Origin: Mytilus galloprovincialis
Taxonomy: Eukaryota; Mollusca; Bivalvia; Mytilida; Mytilidae
Reading direction: 5' to 3'
DNA length: 64,000 bases
Assembly (NCBI RefSeq): GCF_965363235.1
Contig: NC_134838.1
Location: 18,570,441-18,634,440 of the forward strand
The notes beneath the pieces are model-generated. The model did not search any database. It was not told the DNA's origin and saw only the letters and a program-made list of their open reading frames with translations. Shown here piece after piece: positions 1 to 10,473 of this stretch. Position 1 is the first letter of the stretch, and each line of letters begins with the position of its first letter. The position numbers and the translations under genes are program-made.

Positions 1-1043
1 TTGAAAAAGAGTCCAATGTTACAGCAAATATTATGCTCGAATCTGGGTCTGTTAGTGATCCATATGTTTATCAGCCAGAAGTTCAAATGTCAAAAACTTG
101 TGGACAGCCAATTAAGGACCAACCATATATCAAAACAGAGACCCTGCAAGCCACTGAAAATACTAGAAACTATGGTATAGATTCTACAAAGAATTGTAAA
201 GTACATGATGGTTTGTTACCTTTGACTGAGGTCAATGATGAGGACTCAGACATAAGTATGATAAGTAATGGTTATCTTCCTAAAGATGCCGTGAATAATC
301 TAGGCATTTCATTACCCAGACATCAACCCTCTGCTCATAATTCAGATAGTTCAACAGTAGAATACCATCATCTGGATTCCATGGAAAATCTTAAGTTACT
401 AGAAGTTTTCAATCCACTGATGACAGCTGCTAGTGCAAAGAAGTACCAAAGTGATGATTTGAAAGAAAAGTTAGGAGAGCAGGATTTTATTACACATAAT
501 ACTGAACCAGATCAAGAGGATTCAATAAGTAATGGTTACCTCAAGGAAGAAGATATCATGAATCCAGGTGTTATGAATTCACTCAGGGAACGAGACCAAG
601 AAGAATTAAACAGTGCTGGTTACATAAGAGACATAGATGTTGGGATACTGAACAGGGAACCAGCCAAGGAATATCTTAAAGGAACGAATTACTTATCGGA
701 AAATATGAATGGCTGGACAGGTAAAAGTGAAAGTTCTGGAGGATACTTCACAGAGAGAAACTTGCTAAATGGTAACCTTATTGATGATGAAAATGTATCA
801 TCCTATGTTTCAGATTCAAATGACACAAGAAAAGTTGAGAATTCATTTGGGTCTGGATATATCACTGAAAACTATTTGCTTGATAGTGAATTTAGTAGAA
901 ATGATCAAGGAAGTACCTGTTCTCACTCAGGGGACAGCCGTGTTGGGCAGATAAATTCATCAGCAGAAGATTCATTTCAGGTTGCAAATAAAGAAAGTAA
1001 AACTAACGATGGATATATACAACATAATGACATTAAAACATAA
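1..1043 (+). CDS. 3'-terminal coding part of a receptor-like gene: tyrosine-motif-rich cytoplasmic tail (partial)
   Basis: The frame is open from base 3, with no stop upstream in the window, to the TAA at 1041-1043, giving at least 346 residues. It is therefore the end of a gene entering from the left. Composition is acidic and low-complexity (S, N, D, E) with no hydrophobic segment. Six sites share the pattern GY[L/I/F], with Tyr codons at 273, 537, 621, 744, 858 and 1014, usually preceded by S or N and mostly followed by D or E at +3. One YxxQ site (Tyr codon at 63) resembles a STAT3-type docking motif. Several other tyrosines are scattered between. Known cytokine-receptor tails (gp130, LIFR, Domeless) carry such arrays of SH2 docking sites, so a JAK/STAT receptor tail is the best guess, supported weakly by the same-strand cytokine receptor from 40.5 kb. 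An adaptor or other phosphotyrosine scaffold is possible. That it is coding is near certain; the function is inferred. Confidence 0.6.
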   Translation, partial: EKESNVTANIMLESGSVSDPYVYQPEVQMSKTCGQPIKDQPYIKTETLQATENTRNYGIDSTKNCKVHDGLLPLTEVNDEDSDISMISNGYLPKDAVNNLGISLPRHQPSAHNSDSSTVEYHHLDSMENLKLLEVFNPLMTAASAKKYQSDDLKEKLGEQDFITHNTEPDQEDSISNGYLKEEDIMNPGVMNSLRERDQEELNSAGYIRDIDVGILNREPAKEYLKGTNYLSENMNGWTGKSESSGGYFTERNLLNGNLIDDENVSSYVSDSNDTRKVENSFGSGYITENYLLDSEFSRNDQGSTCSHSGDSRVGQINSSAEDSFQVANKESKTNDGYIQHNDIKT

Positions 1044-2435
1044 GAGTAGGAAGACATCTACCACTGTAAAACGTCAGGTTCAGCTGTTCAAAACCTTTGT
1101 CAACATGTTATTTTTTATCATTTTCTCGATATTTCTATCTTTGAAGAGTTCACATATGTTTTTACTTGTATTTGCAGTTTATTTGTTGTTACTACAGTGA
1201 TATACAGAGTATACACTTGGTTCCTAAGATTTTATTAAGCTTTTGTATCTGACACTTATTTATCCATAATATTTAAGATTGGTTGACAGTTTACAATTTG
1301 AATCCATCCATATGTGATTACCGGTATTATTAGTTGTTTCTACAGCTGAATATTTACTATTTACAAATTAATGATTTATTAATTGAAACCTAAGATATTT
1401 TAAAATGATTTAACACAATGTAGGGTAAAAGTTGTTCCGTTTAGAAATTCTTAATTTGGATGCAAAAAGGACTAGGAATCATGTCTTCAAAGAAAAACGC
1501 CTTAACTTTAATTGTTTGCTATTGAAAGTTATTTCATAATCATTTTTTTTTAAATATGAAATAAAAGTGCACACAAATTGACTTTGACAAAACTTCGGAG
1601 AAACAGTATACAGTATGACAGCAATTCCTAGTATCCCATTCACTAGATGATTATTATTTATTTATAACCTGTTTCAGTAATATTGCGGCATTTGTAATAA
1701 AAACAAAAAATGCTAAAAATTTTCTTTTATTCTTAATAACCGTAAGATTAAAAAGATCCGTTTGTTTTTATTGTGAAAGTTGAAGCCTGTAATGATATTT
1801 GATAGTCTTTGTATGCATTGCCAAATGATATATTTTTTTTAAATTATTAAACAAATTTAATTGGTATATATACTATTATATAAGTATGCGACTGTGATTT
1901 TTTTCTCACATTGATGATTGTAAAAAGTAAATTGTATACAATTTTACAGTGTTTATGAACAGATGCAAAGCATGATTAGTTTCTAGGACCTTTATTAATA
2001 TGATAAAATGTTCAGCCTATATCTGCCTCCTATTATGTTAAGATCAATTGGGTTTTGTTTTTTAATTGATAGGAACGGATTCTTGTTTTGTAGCAGTATA
2101 CAATTCGATAAGTGTTGTCTAATGCCAACTATATAAATATTGAATGAATGAACAGTGAAGTTACTAGTCGTAGTGTTATTTATGTATACAATTATCTAAT
2201 TTTTAATTGTTTATATGAAAATAATCAACAGACATTCATAATGTCTTTTTGTATCCACACGATCACTGTCTGTGTCGTTCTGTTCATAATTGTGTAACAT
2301 AGTCTTCGTTCGTCCTCATGTATTATATAGATTTATATTTGCTGTTATACTCTAGCTTTCATGTTGTTATCATTTTTCATAACTCATTCATATATGATTA
2401 CTATTTCAAATTATAGTAAGTAGACTTAGGTGTCA

Positions 2436-2470
<35 letters not shown>

Positions 2471-2574
2471 ACAATTCCATCTTCATGCCCTATATATCAT
2501 GTACTGTATTACGACGTTAGATTAAAACTGACGAGGAAAGGTAACACCCGACCACCCACCGAAAGCTTTATTGT
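1044..2574 (+). other. 3' UTR / AT-rich downstream region
   Basis: This stretch follows the stop of the left-edge gene. It is AT-rich with short frames only. Several A-rich words that could serve as polyadenylation signals occur (for example near 1560 and 1697), but none can be singled out. It probably contains the 3' UTR, of unknown length. Confidence 0.4.
2436..2467. repeat. (TA)n microsatellite
   Basis: An uninterrupted run of about 16 TA dinucleotides, directly visible. Confidence 0.95.
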
Positions 2575-2750
2575 TGCAAAGCCTACGTAGCCTAGTGGTC
2601 TAGCGATTCGGATACAGTGCAAGGCGATTTGGTTTCACGATATCTCAGTTGCAAGGTTCGAATCCTGGCGAGGGAAGAACACACAATTTTCGAAAGTAAA
2701 TTTACAGATCAAACATTGTTGGGCTGATGTTTAGACGAATTATATAAACA
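2575..2750 (+). mobile_element. tRNA-derived SINE
   Basis: A pol III type 2 promoter is visible: an A box TAGCCTAGTGG at 2588-2598 and a perfect B box GGTTCGAATCC at 2655-2665. The boxes are about 65 bases apart, wider than in most functional tRNA genes, and no clean cloverleaf closes around them. A body containing a GGCGAGGGAAGAACACA word follows. I recognise this head and body as a common mussel SINE, though a database match is needed. Confidence 0.75.
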
Positions 2751-4254
2751 TGTATATTGCAGATGTTGTGATTTCATGGCTCTGATATCTGATAGTATTC
2801 ATCGTTTTTCTTATTTTGTATTATTGTTTAAAGTTTTCTTTGAACAACGTCTGTCTTGAATCGTGAATGAAATCTGGCACAACGATGAGTTGTCACTTGA
2901 TGACAAATAGAAAATGTATTTGAGAGTTTTGTTTTTGTTTGAAGCTTTGGGCATAGTTTTAATTTCTAAATAAGGTTTTTTTTCTTTTTCTTTATAAATG
3001 ATATTTAGTCAGTAGATTTGCAAACAGTCTTTGTTTATTACCTCAACCCGTTCATTGCATACAATGTGCTTTTTATAACTTAGCAACATAGTGTGTTTTA
3101 AAAGTATTAGACAATATTTGTGTTCGCTGTAATACTCTTGCTTTCGGGTTTTTTCAGAAGGCATTAATATATATATGGTATATCCCTTTATTGTTAGTAG
3201 ATGTACATGTCATATATACTCTATGAGGTCTTAAGTCTCAAATATGTCTAATTATGTTTTGGTGTAGGTATGTTGCTTATACACGATTTAAAAAAATAAG
3301 TTAACATGTATTTTCACTTTTTTAAAATGGAGTGAATCGTGGTGCAGAACTGAGATTTGAAAGAACTGTAAATCAGGAATCAGGAGTTATTGCATGCATT
3401 TACTATTGTAATTTTTTAAAACTGTTAAAAACTCGCAACAGTTTCTGAAATTAACAGTTGTAATATTATAGCAAAATTAACAAAAAAAATCCCTGGACAA
3501 TTTTGTATTTGAATGGGAAAGGCTACTCATAATAGTGAAATATAAATTATTAACTAGTACTTTTTTAAAAAGTAAACATGGTAAATAAACTGATTTTACT
3601 TTTCTTTTAAATGATTGTTATATGCCAAAAGTATCTTTATTGTACCTCAAATGTTATTTTTTAACATGTGTTGTTCACGATAGATATTATACATATGTTT
3701 GCTGTAACACTCTTCCATTCGGTTTTTTAACTGTTTTTAGAAAGGCATTTTGTCCTGTTATTGATTGTAAATTTATATGTCATATATATACAGTGTTAGG
3801 TTAGAAACAAGGTCTCAATTATATAGAATATTTATTTCTGTCAGTTATCATTTACTGGTACAGTTTTGTATGCTGCCGACACGTGTCGTTAAATCGAATT
3901 TCAAAAAAGTGCCTTCAATACTTAATCAAAATGTTACAAAACAATCGATTTATAAAATTCAGGAATTTTCCATCAATGTAAAAATACAGGGTTAGTTGTT
4001 GTTATCGTTGTTGTAGAAAATGATGCATATTGTATAACAACATTGAAATTCTGATATTAAAGGTTCGGTTGTTTACATGAACTTTCTCATTTATAGATTT
4101 ATTTAACACAAAATCTTAATCAAATCTATCTCTTGAAGTAAATAATGCTATATGATATCATTTTTCTCAATATATAGATGCAATTCAAAGAATTCCAAAT
4201 GCTTGAAAAAAAAAATCATCATTCTGCGGGACCACTTTGTACTCATGTGTTTAA

Positions 4255-4370
4255 TAAAGGCAACAGTAGTATACTGCTGTTCAAAACTCGTAAATCGATG
4301 GACAAAAAACCAAATCGGGGTAACAACCTAAAACCTAGGGAAACGCATTAAAACCTGTTATTCCATGAAA
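4255..4370 (+). repeat. Dispersed repeat family A (fragment)
   Basis: This matches, with mismatches and in the opposite orientation, segments near 12.0-12.1, 12.97-13.11, 17.23-17.43, 19.93-20.06 and 56.77-56.91 kb. All carry a tract with the words GGCAACAGTAGTATAC and AATCGAT or their complement. At least six copies lie in this window. It has no coding capacity. Confidence 0.75.
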
Positions 4371-4539
4371 CAATCTAAATTACTTTATCACTTTGGTAAA
4401 AGAAACCTCGTATCATCATTGTGTTCACAAAAGGCCAAACGTATTTTAATCTTTGATGACCAGTCATGTTAATCATAAAATAGGACAATAAAGAATATAC
4501 TCAAAACTGGAAGTAACTAATGTAATGATTAACATGATC

Positions 4540-4610
4540 ATAGAACTATAACTGATCGAGGTAAAATATAATCGTGTTTCTTAAGATACCTCGATCAGTT
4601 ATAGTTCTAT
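4540..4610. repeat. Perfect 24-bp inverted repeat (hairpin)
   Basis: Arms at 4540-4563 and 4587-4610 are exact reverse complements, separated by a 23-base loop. Nothing else explains the structure. It could be a small foldback element or the ends of a very short inverted-repeat transposon. Confidence 0.9.
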
Positions 4611-4619
4611 ATAAATAAA

Positions 4620-4800
4620 CTTAACATAGATACCAGTATTACATTTTGTATTTATGCCAGACTCGTTTAGTCTACTAAAGACTCATCAGTGACGCTCGAA
4701 TCCAAAAAAGTTAAAGAGGCCAAATAAAGTACGAAGTTGAAGAGCAAAAATTCCTGAAAGATTTTCCAAATACAACTGAAGTAATCTTTTTCTGAGATAG
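4620..4800 (-). repeat. Decayed hammerhead-ribozyme module
   Basis: On the minus strand at about 4653-4698 the order is GCGTCA, CTGATGA, GTCT-loop-AGAC, then TAAA where a hammerhead needs GAAA. The core is therefore mutated at an invariant G. The flanking tract, with the words AAGTTGAAGAGC and CCAAATAC, is shared with the modules at 20.06-20.2 and 57.4-57.5 kb. Confidence 0.7.
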
Positions 4801-7761
4801 AAAAGCCTAAGAATTTAAAAAAAAATCAAAAGTTTTGTAAACAGCTAATTTATAAATATGACCATATCAATGATAATCCATGTCAGCACTGATTATTGTG
4901 CTATTTTTTTAGCAAAATATAGTTGTATTTGGAAAATACCTCAGTTAGTGATTATCGAAATATGTTTCTACATTCTTTAAATGAAATTGTGAGTATCAAA
5001 TCATTGAACATTTAGCTTTGTTAAATTTATCATAAAACGAAATAACCCCATGTTTAGTATGGATGATGCATTATTAAAGATGCTGTCTTGCATGACTTTT
5101 TGGTTCCTAAATTCCAAAAACCTTTTTCTAATGGCATTTTAATAAGCAGTTTAATATAACTTTAATGTGACAATGAGATTTGTAAAAATAATAATTTTTC
5201 TAAGAATTGTTTTCAACACTGTAACGTCTAAATAAAGTTATGTACAATTTGGTTTTTTTTCAAGATTTTAGGCAAAAAGAAGCAACAAAAAATGATAAAA
5301 ATCTTTGTAATTCCTTTGCGAAGTTAACTTACTATTGAGGTCATATGGACTTCTTGTAATTTTTGGCGTACTGATATTTCTGTTCACTTAATTTCAATTT
5401 ATCAGTCAGGATTCTACCTCGTCCAAATTATCTCCCCATTACGCCAGTTCATTTTCACAATCGTAGAATTGGAAGCCATTTGTGGGATGACGCTCTGCCA
5501 ATGTTGCTCTTGAAAACCGATAAATTTATCCACATAGCACCATTACGATCCTTATATGTCATTTGTATGTTAAAATATAAATGTATCTTCTAGCTAATGA
5601 GCATCAGTTAATGATCTTGTCTGCATTGATTCAACTTGAAAATATTGTCTTATCGGTTGTCAGGTGGAATTTTTGAAAATTCATAAACATTTAAAAAATT
5701 TCTAATTAAATATTTCGTGGAAGGGCAGACTAGATTTTTTTAGTGGTTGCAGACTATAAACCTTAGTTATCACACACGATTTTTTTTCTTTTGAAGATAT
5801 GTATTTTTATCATCCAACTTGAAGGACTATCGTCAAGTACTTTTAGTAAAAAAATAGCTATTCGAACACACCTACTCTGTTTTTATGATTCATTAGATAT
5901 GTATTTCACTTGACCCATATATTTCATCTTTAAGTACTGTGATTTTTTTATGTTATAAAGTCAACCTGTAGCTTTGATATATACAAATGATAGAATTTGA
6001 AGCGAGATAATGTACAAATATTCTTGCTTTGTACGTTTTTAAGACAAAATATTCAACTCAAACACGCCCTAACATAAAAAGGTGCACTCGATTTTCTCTT
6101 TTCGATACAATTGTTACCCATTTTTTAGAATTTTTTCTTGAGTGACATAATTGAAGGGCAGACACGAAAATTAGTGAACTAATAGATTGATATGTTCTCC
6201 GTCCGTGGTAATTTTTTCAAAAAAGTCAGAGGTTATGCATTTTCTACATCCAACTAGATAGATACCCATGTCGTCGACTTGATATCTAATAGTTCTGCTT
6301 AACTATGTAATAGATAAATTGAAACCTTATGCAAATGGTGTTTTTAATATAGAACACTTAGTATTTGAGAAGAAAATTATCATTTTATTTGTTTCTATTA
6401 ACTTTTGATTTTTTTGTTACTATAGTAAACATATCAGTAAGCATTTATCGCCTTCTCTAACAAAGATCTTCGATTCTTTTGTTCTATTTCAACCGGGTTT
6501 CCGCCTGTTATCATCTATCGATCATACTTTTCAAGATGATAGGCAAGAACGCTAAAGCTAATGTTAAAATTGTCAGTAATAGGAAATAACTTCAATATGG
6601 AGTCGACTGGCAATTCTAGTCATTTTAATTACCTTTACATATTGTCTTGTTAATAGTTTGGCTTGATAAATGTTCTTTTAGTTTTTACAAATTGATGGTA
6701 AAAAAATGGAAAAATGAAGAAAAAAAATTGCCAGTGTAAGCCAATAAATCTTACAAGTTGTGTGGAAGTTTTCATGCAAATGGACATTAGATAGATCTCA
6801 TCTATGATTATTTTTGCCCTGTCATAATTTCTATATACCGATTTTTACCTACATCGCCCATGCTAGTTGATCAATCATATCGGAATAATTAACCAAAGAA
6901 ACCAGGCTTAATTTCAAATGCCAGATTCGCGTATTTTCCATATCGTACTCCTTTCGGCGCTCGATTCAAGACAGTTTGAAAAACAAAGTTAAATACCAAG
7001 TTGCGATGCACTACAAACTGAAAAGGACCGTCTGAAAATGCCAGATACATAAACCATAATAGGTATATTTCAGATTTTGAATACGCATTGATTTTCAAAT
7101 GTCATATTACGATCAACAATACAGGTCAAAATATAATTGTGACCTATAATTAATAACATCTACGTGTTATCTTGTCTCTGGTAGATATGCAGTTTGCAAT
7201 CTCACAATATCTTCTTTAATCACATGATGTACCTAATTCGTTATTCAATATTCATTCAATAGTCCATAAATATCACGACTATGCGCTATTCTAAGCGATT
7301 TCGGGATAACAATGTCGGAAACATTTTAAACTTAGATTATGACATTAGAATAAAATCTTGCCTATAGCTACAGAAATCTAAATCAAACAATACGCTAATA
7401 AAAAAAATACATGGAGTGTATATAACTCAAAGTTGATACGGTATTCAAGACTTTGAGTTCATCATGATTTTATTGATAGACGGTTACTGCTTACAAGAAA
7501 CATTTCGAATAAAGAGAAAGTAGTTAACCGATGTTCAAATCTTGTAAATCAATTAAAAAAATACTAATAAAAAAGTAACAAACAAAAACCGAGTGTATCG
7601 CATGGAAAGGAGTGAGAATGGGTACATCGACAGAGTAAGTGTCTCCTGTTAATTGCATGCAACAATCGCCATGCTAATTCCCACTTAGTCATGAGTTATA
7701 ATCGAGAATGTAAAACCAGAGTGCTAAGAAGTGAATTATATTGAATTGTGTACCTATATTG

Positions 7762-7870
7762 GCAACACGATCAGGATCTGCCTACTTTGTATGAGCATCT
7801 GAGATCGCACCAAGTCTTTGGCAGAGTTCGAGTTGCTCAGTCTTTTCCGTTTTCTGTGTTGTGTTTTGTA
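7762..7870 (+). repeat. Decayed Penelope-like element 3' tail
   Basis: The order CACGAT, CAGGATCTGCCTAC, GAGCATCTGAGATC matches, with substitutions, the 3' untranslated tail that follows the reverse-transcriptase frame at 55.92-55.99 kb. It is an old 5'-truncated copy. Confidence 0.6.
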
Positions 7871-8834
7871 AATTGGTAAGTATTTACGTGAATATCTCTA
7901 GGGTGGTTTGTGAAATTAAATTTTCTACTTCTAATCCGATTTATCTTTGTTCTGACCTGTTGATTATTTTTTTCATCAACGAATGGTTTCTTGGTCAAAA
8001 TTTGATTATGACGTCAAATGCCGTGCTGTCCTCTTCAATTACAATTGTGACGTCGTGAAAAAAGGTGACCACGTCTCAAATCGTCACATAGAAAGAACAC
8101 ATCTTTTTGCTGATCATTTTAAATGAAAGATTAATTTTGTCTACACACCGTCTAAAATTTATTACAGAAACAGATTCCACCACCAAAGCTAGCGTAATTC
8201 GACATTTATCCACTCTCGACGTTTAAATTCTAAATACAACGCTCAGCGATAGCAGTTTGTATTCCAATGAGTACTATATATACGACCAACCTGGTTTAAA
8301 CTCGTGTGAAGCAGAATTCATTAAAAGCCTTCTAAAAACCAAAACAAAACAAATCTTGCCAAGGTGTTTAATTTCTTTTCGAAATATATTGCTGATGTTC
8401 TGCCACTCGTTAGTCCATCATTTCAGTGAGAGAATATGTCAATTGATACGCGTGAGCATGTTCACAGTATGCGAACTTCATTAACAAGGTATGCTCTTTA
8501 CACAAAAACTGCCCTAACATAGTTATAAGGACAAAAAATAAACGGAAAATGTTTTTTCGGGGAAAATAATTAATTCCATTTCCATTTGATGACATACAGA
8601 ATACATTTCCAAGGAATACATGAATTTGTTTTCAGGAACGTATACTTCAGCATTGACATACTTGCAGTGTTATCTTGCTATAAGTATAGTGAATTGAAAA
8701 ATAAACAAAAAATGCAATCTGTATGTTGCAACTTTTATATAAAACAAATCATACAATAAAGACAATAAACATACCAGATATACTTTACAATTTCAGTTAA
8801 TATCATAAGATACTTCAAATGAATAGAGAATATC

Positions 8835-8965
8835 ATATGGCTTTTTCAATATCGCATCCGTATCAACCCGAGACACCAATATAATCTCAAGAGCTCTGCT
8901 CGAGGGATTATATTGGTTGAGGGTTGATATGGTGTGTGATATTGAAAAAGCCATATCATATACAT
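8835..8965. repeat. Foldback (long imperfect hairpin) element
   Basis: About 55-bp arms pair across a centre near GAGCTCTGCTCGAG at about 8890-8903. The left arm begins ATATGGCTTTTTCAATATC and the right arm ends with its complement. The other copy of the inverted duplication lacks it, so it was inserted in this copy or lost from the other. Confidence 0.8.
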
Positions 8966-9010
8966 TTTATTATATACATGTGTACCTCAAGTAGATGTTT
9001 TTATGTAACA

Positions 9011-9075
9011 TGACGTCATACAGAAAAGGAGGTTTGAAATGACGTCATACAGATTATAAATTTGACATGACGTCA
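9011..9075. promoter_or_regulatory. Three-copy array of full CRE palindromes
   Basis: TGACGTCA occurs at 9011-9018, 9040-9047 and 9068-9075, each followed by TACAG, at 28-29 base spacing. Full palindromic CREs bind CREB/ATF-type bZIP proteins in animals. The array arose as a short tandem repeat within the private insertion of copy A. Regulatory activity is inference only; the nearest gene is SSUH2, whose 3' end lies 1.4 kb to the right. Confidence 0.55.
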
Positions 9076-9290
9076 TACAGATTAAAGGTGTGATAAAGCT
9101 TTTGCAACAGTGCTGATATCGATATCATCACGAGTGGCTGATACGGCACGCTTGCCAATGATTGTATTACACATACAATTTATCTGTATTTACTACTAAG
9201 TATATCATAAAAGAAAATACTATATAAATACCACATAGTTGAGAGGGTGGTAAAGCAGATTGTTACCCCGTGAAAACAGTTTTAACCGAA

Positions 9291-9560
9291 GTACCTGGTT
9301 CGATTCCCGTTCTGGGATGAAAATTTCAGGGACTGAATTTTCGGCTGTCCCTTGACACTATTTGCGAGTATGGTCTTGAGGAAACGATGATAGTCTGTCG
9401 GAAGAGGACGATAAATGGCTGACGCGTGTTACGAGAGAGCCATATCTCTTGCACGTTAAAGACACTCTTAATTGTAGATTTCAAAAAAGGAGCAGGCTTA
9501 TACCGCTACAAGGCAGAACTCGCACCCCAAAAAGTGGAAAGGGATTAATATAAGTTTCAA
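9291..9560 (+). mobile_element. 5'-truncated tRNA-related SINE
   Basis: A B-box GGTTCGATTCC sits at 9297-9307. It is followed by a conserved-looking body (CGGAAGAGGACGATAAATGG at 9397-9416, TTGCACGTTAAAGACAC near 9450) and an A-rich end. This stretch interrupts the otherwise collinear inverted duplication, so it is an insertion. The body resembles the core shared by molluscan SINEs (possibly MetaSINE type, from memory). No A box belonging to the element is visible. Confidence 0.65.
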
Positions 9561-10473
9561 AATATGTTTTCCAATCCACTATAAATAAATATGTTTAAAC
9601 TACCGAGGCGAGGTCAAGGTTGGTAAAGTCTTTTCAAGGTCTATCATCCTTTCAGTTATGTGTTATTAACTTTATTATACTGAATGTTTTGTTATTGATG
9701 TCTGTTGCATTGCAAATCAAAAGTAATACACTATGACGTCTTGTACATACCATCATCCCTATTTAGTAAAGCGAGTAAATAATCAAGCGTCTCCGTGTAG
9801 GTAAATAAAGTATTTCCCATGGGATAGAGTGAATTGTCTCCCTCGTATTAACAATCAAAATCCCCCATTTTGAAATGAAGTATAATACTATGTTTTAACT
9901 AGTGGAAAGACTTGGAAAATATATATAAAAAATTGAAAATAAGCACTGTTCTGTCGTTTCACTTATTTTGTTCCATGAATCTGTGCTTCTTTTTTTTTTT
10001 TTTTATATAAAGGTCACGATCGGTAAACATCGGCCCCAAAACATAAAGGAGCGAAAGTAATTAAACAACAATCACAGAACAAAATATTTTCGGTGTGTCG
10101 ATTAGTTGCAATAAATGTTAAAACACACGTTAACATAGGACTTAGTTTGGTAAATAGGTATGCATTAGATCAATAATTTCCTTTGACGTAATGAGGAATT
10201 CGTGTCGTGTGACTTTGAAATATCTACAAATGTTCAGCATTAAAAATCACAACTCAACAATACAACTCATAAAATAACACGTCACATATAAGGATGAAAT
10301 TGTAAAAAATTCAAAACAATTGGATACACGAAACAACACTAGAAAGGTAAATATGTTGCTATTAAATAGAAAAGACATTTTGTGGAAACTACATTTTAAC
10401 CGAAATCTACATCTATTTCAGCTGTATTTTATCTTTCACAGATATACATGTAGCACAAAACATTCAATTGTTA

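Larger units (their letters stand above)
2751..8200. other. Gene-less AT-rich intergenic stretch
   Basis: No credible gene was found here. The longest frames (60-72 codons at 3622-3995 and on the minus strand at 6889-7098) show no domain and no splice context. It contains a repeat fragment near 4.3 kb, a perfect 24-bp inverted repeat at 4540-4610, a decayed hammerhead module at 4.65 kb and a retroelement-tail remnant near 7.77 kb. Confidence 0.5.

Noticed and set aside
2580..2670. Functional tRNA gene
   Set aside because: A and B boxes are present, but their spacing is too long and no acceptor-stem pairing closes; it fits a SINE head better.
6889..7098. 69-codon minus-strand frame with hydrophobic and aromatic content
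   Set aside because: No flanking splice partners, no recognisable domain and a length expected by chance in this much sequence.
9012..9090. CRISPR-like or satellite array at the CRE cluster
   Set aside because: Only three units, eukaryotic context and no further copies; it is a short tandem repeat inside an insertion.
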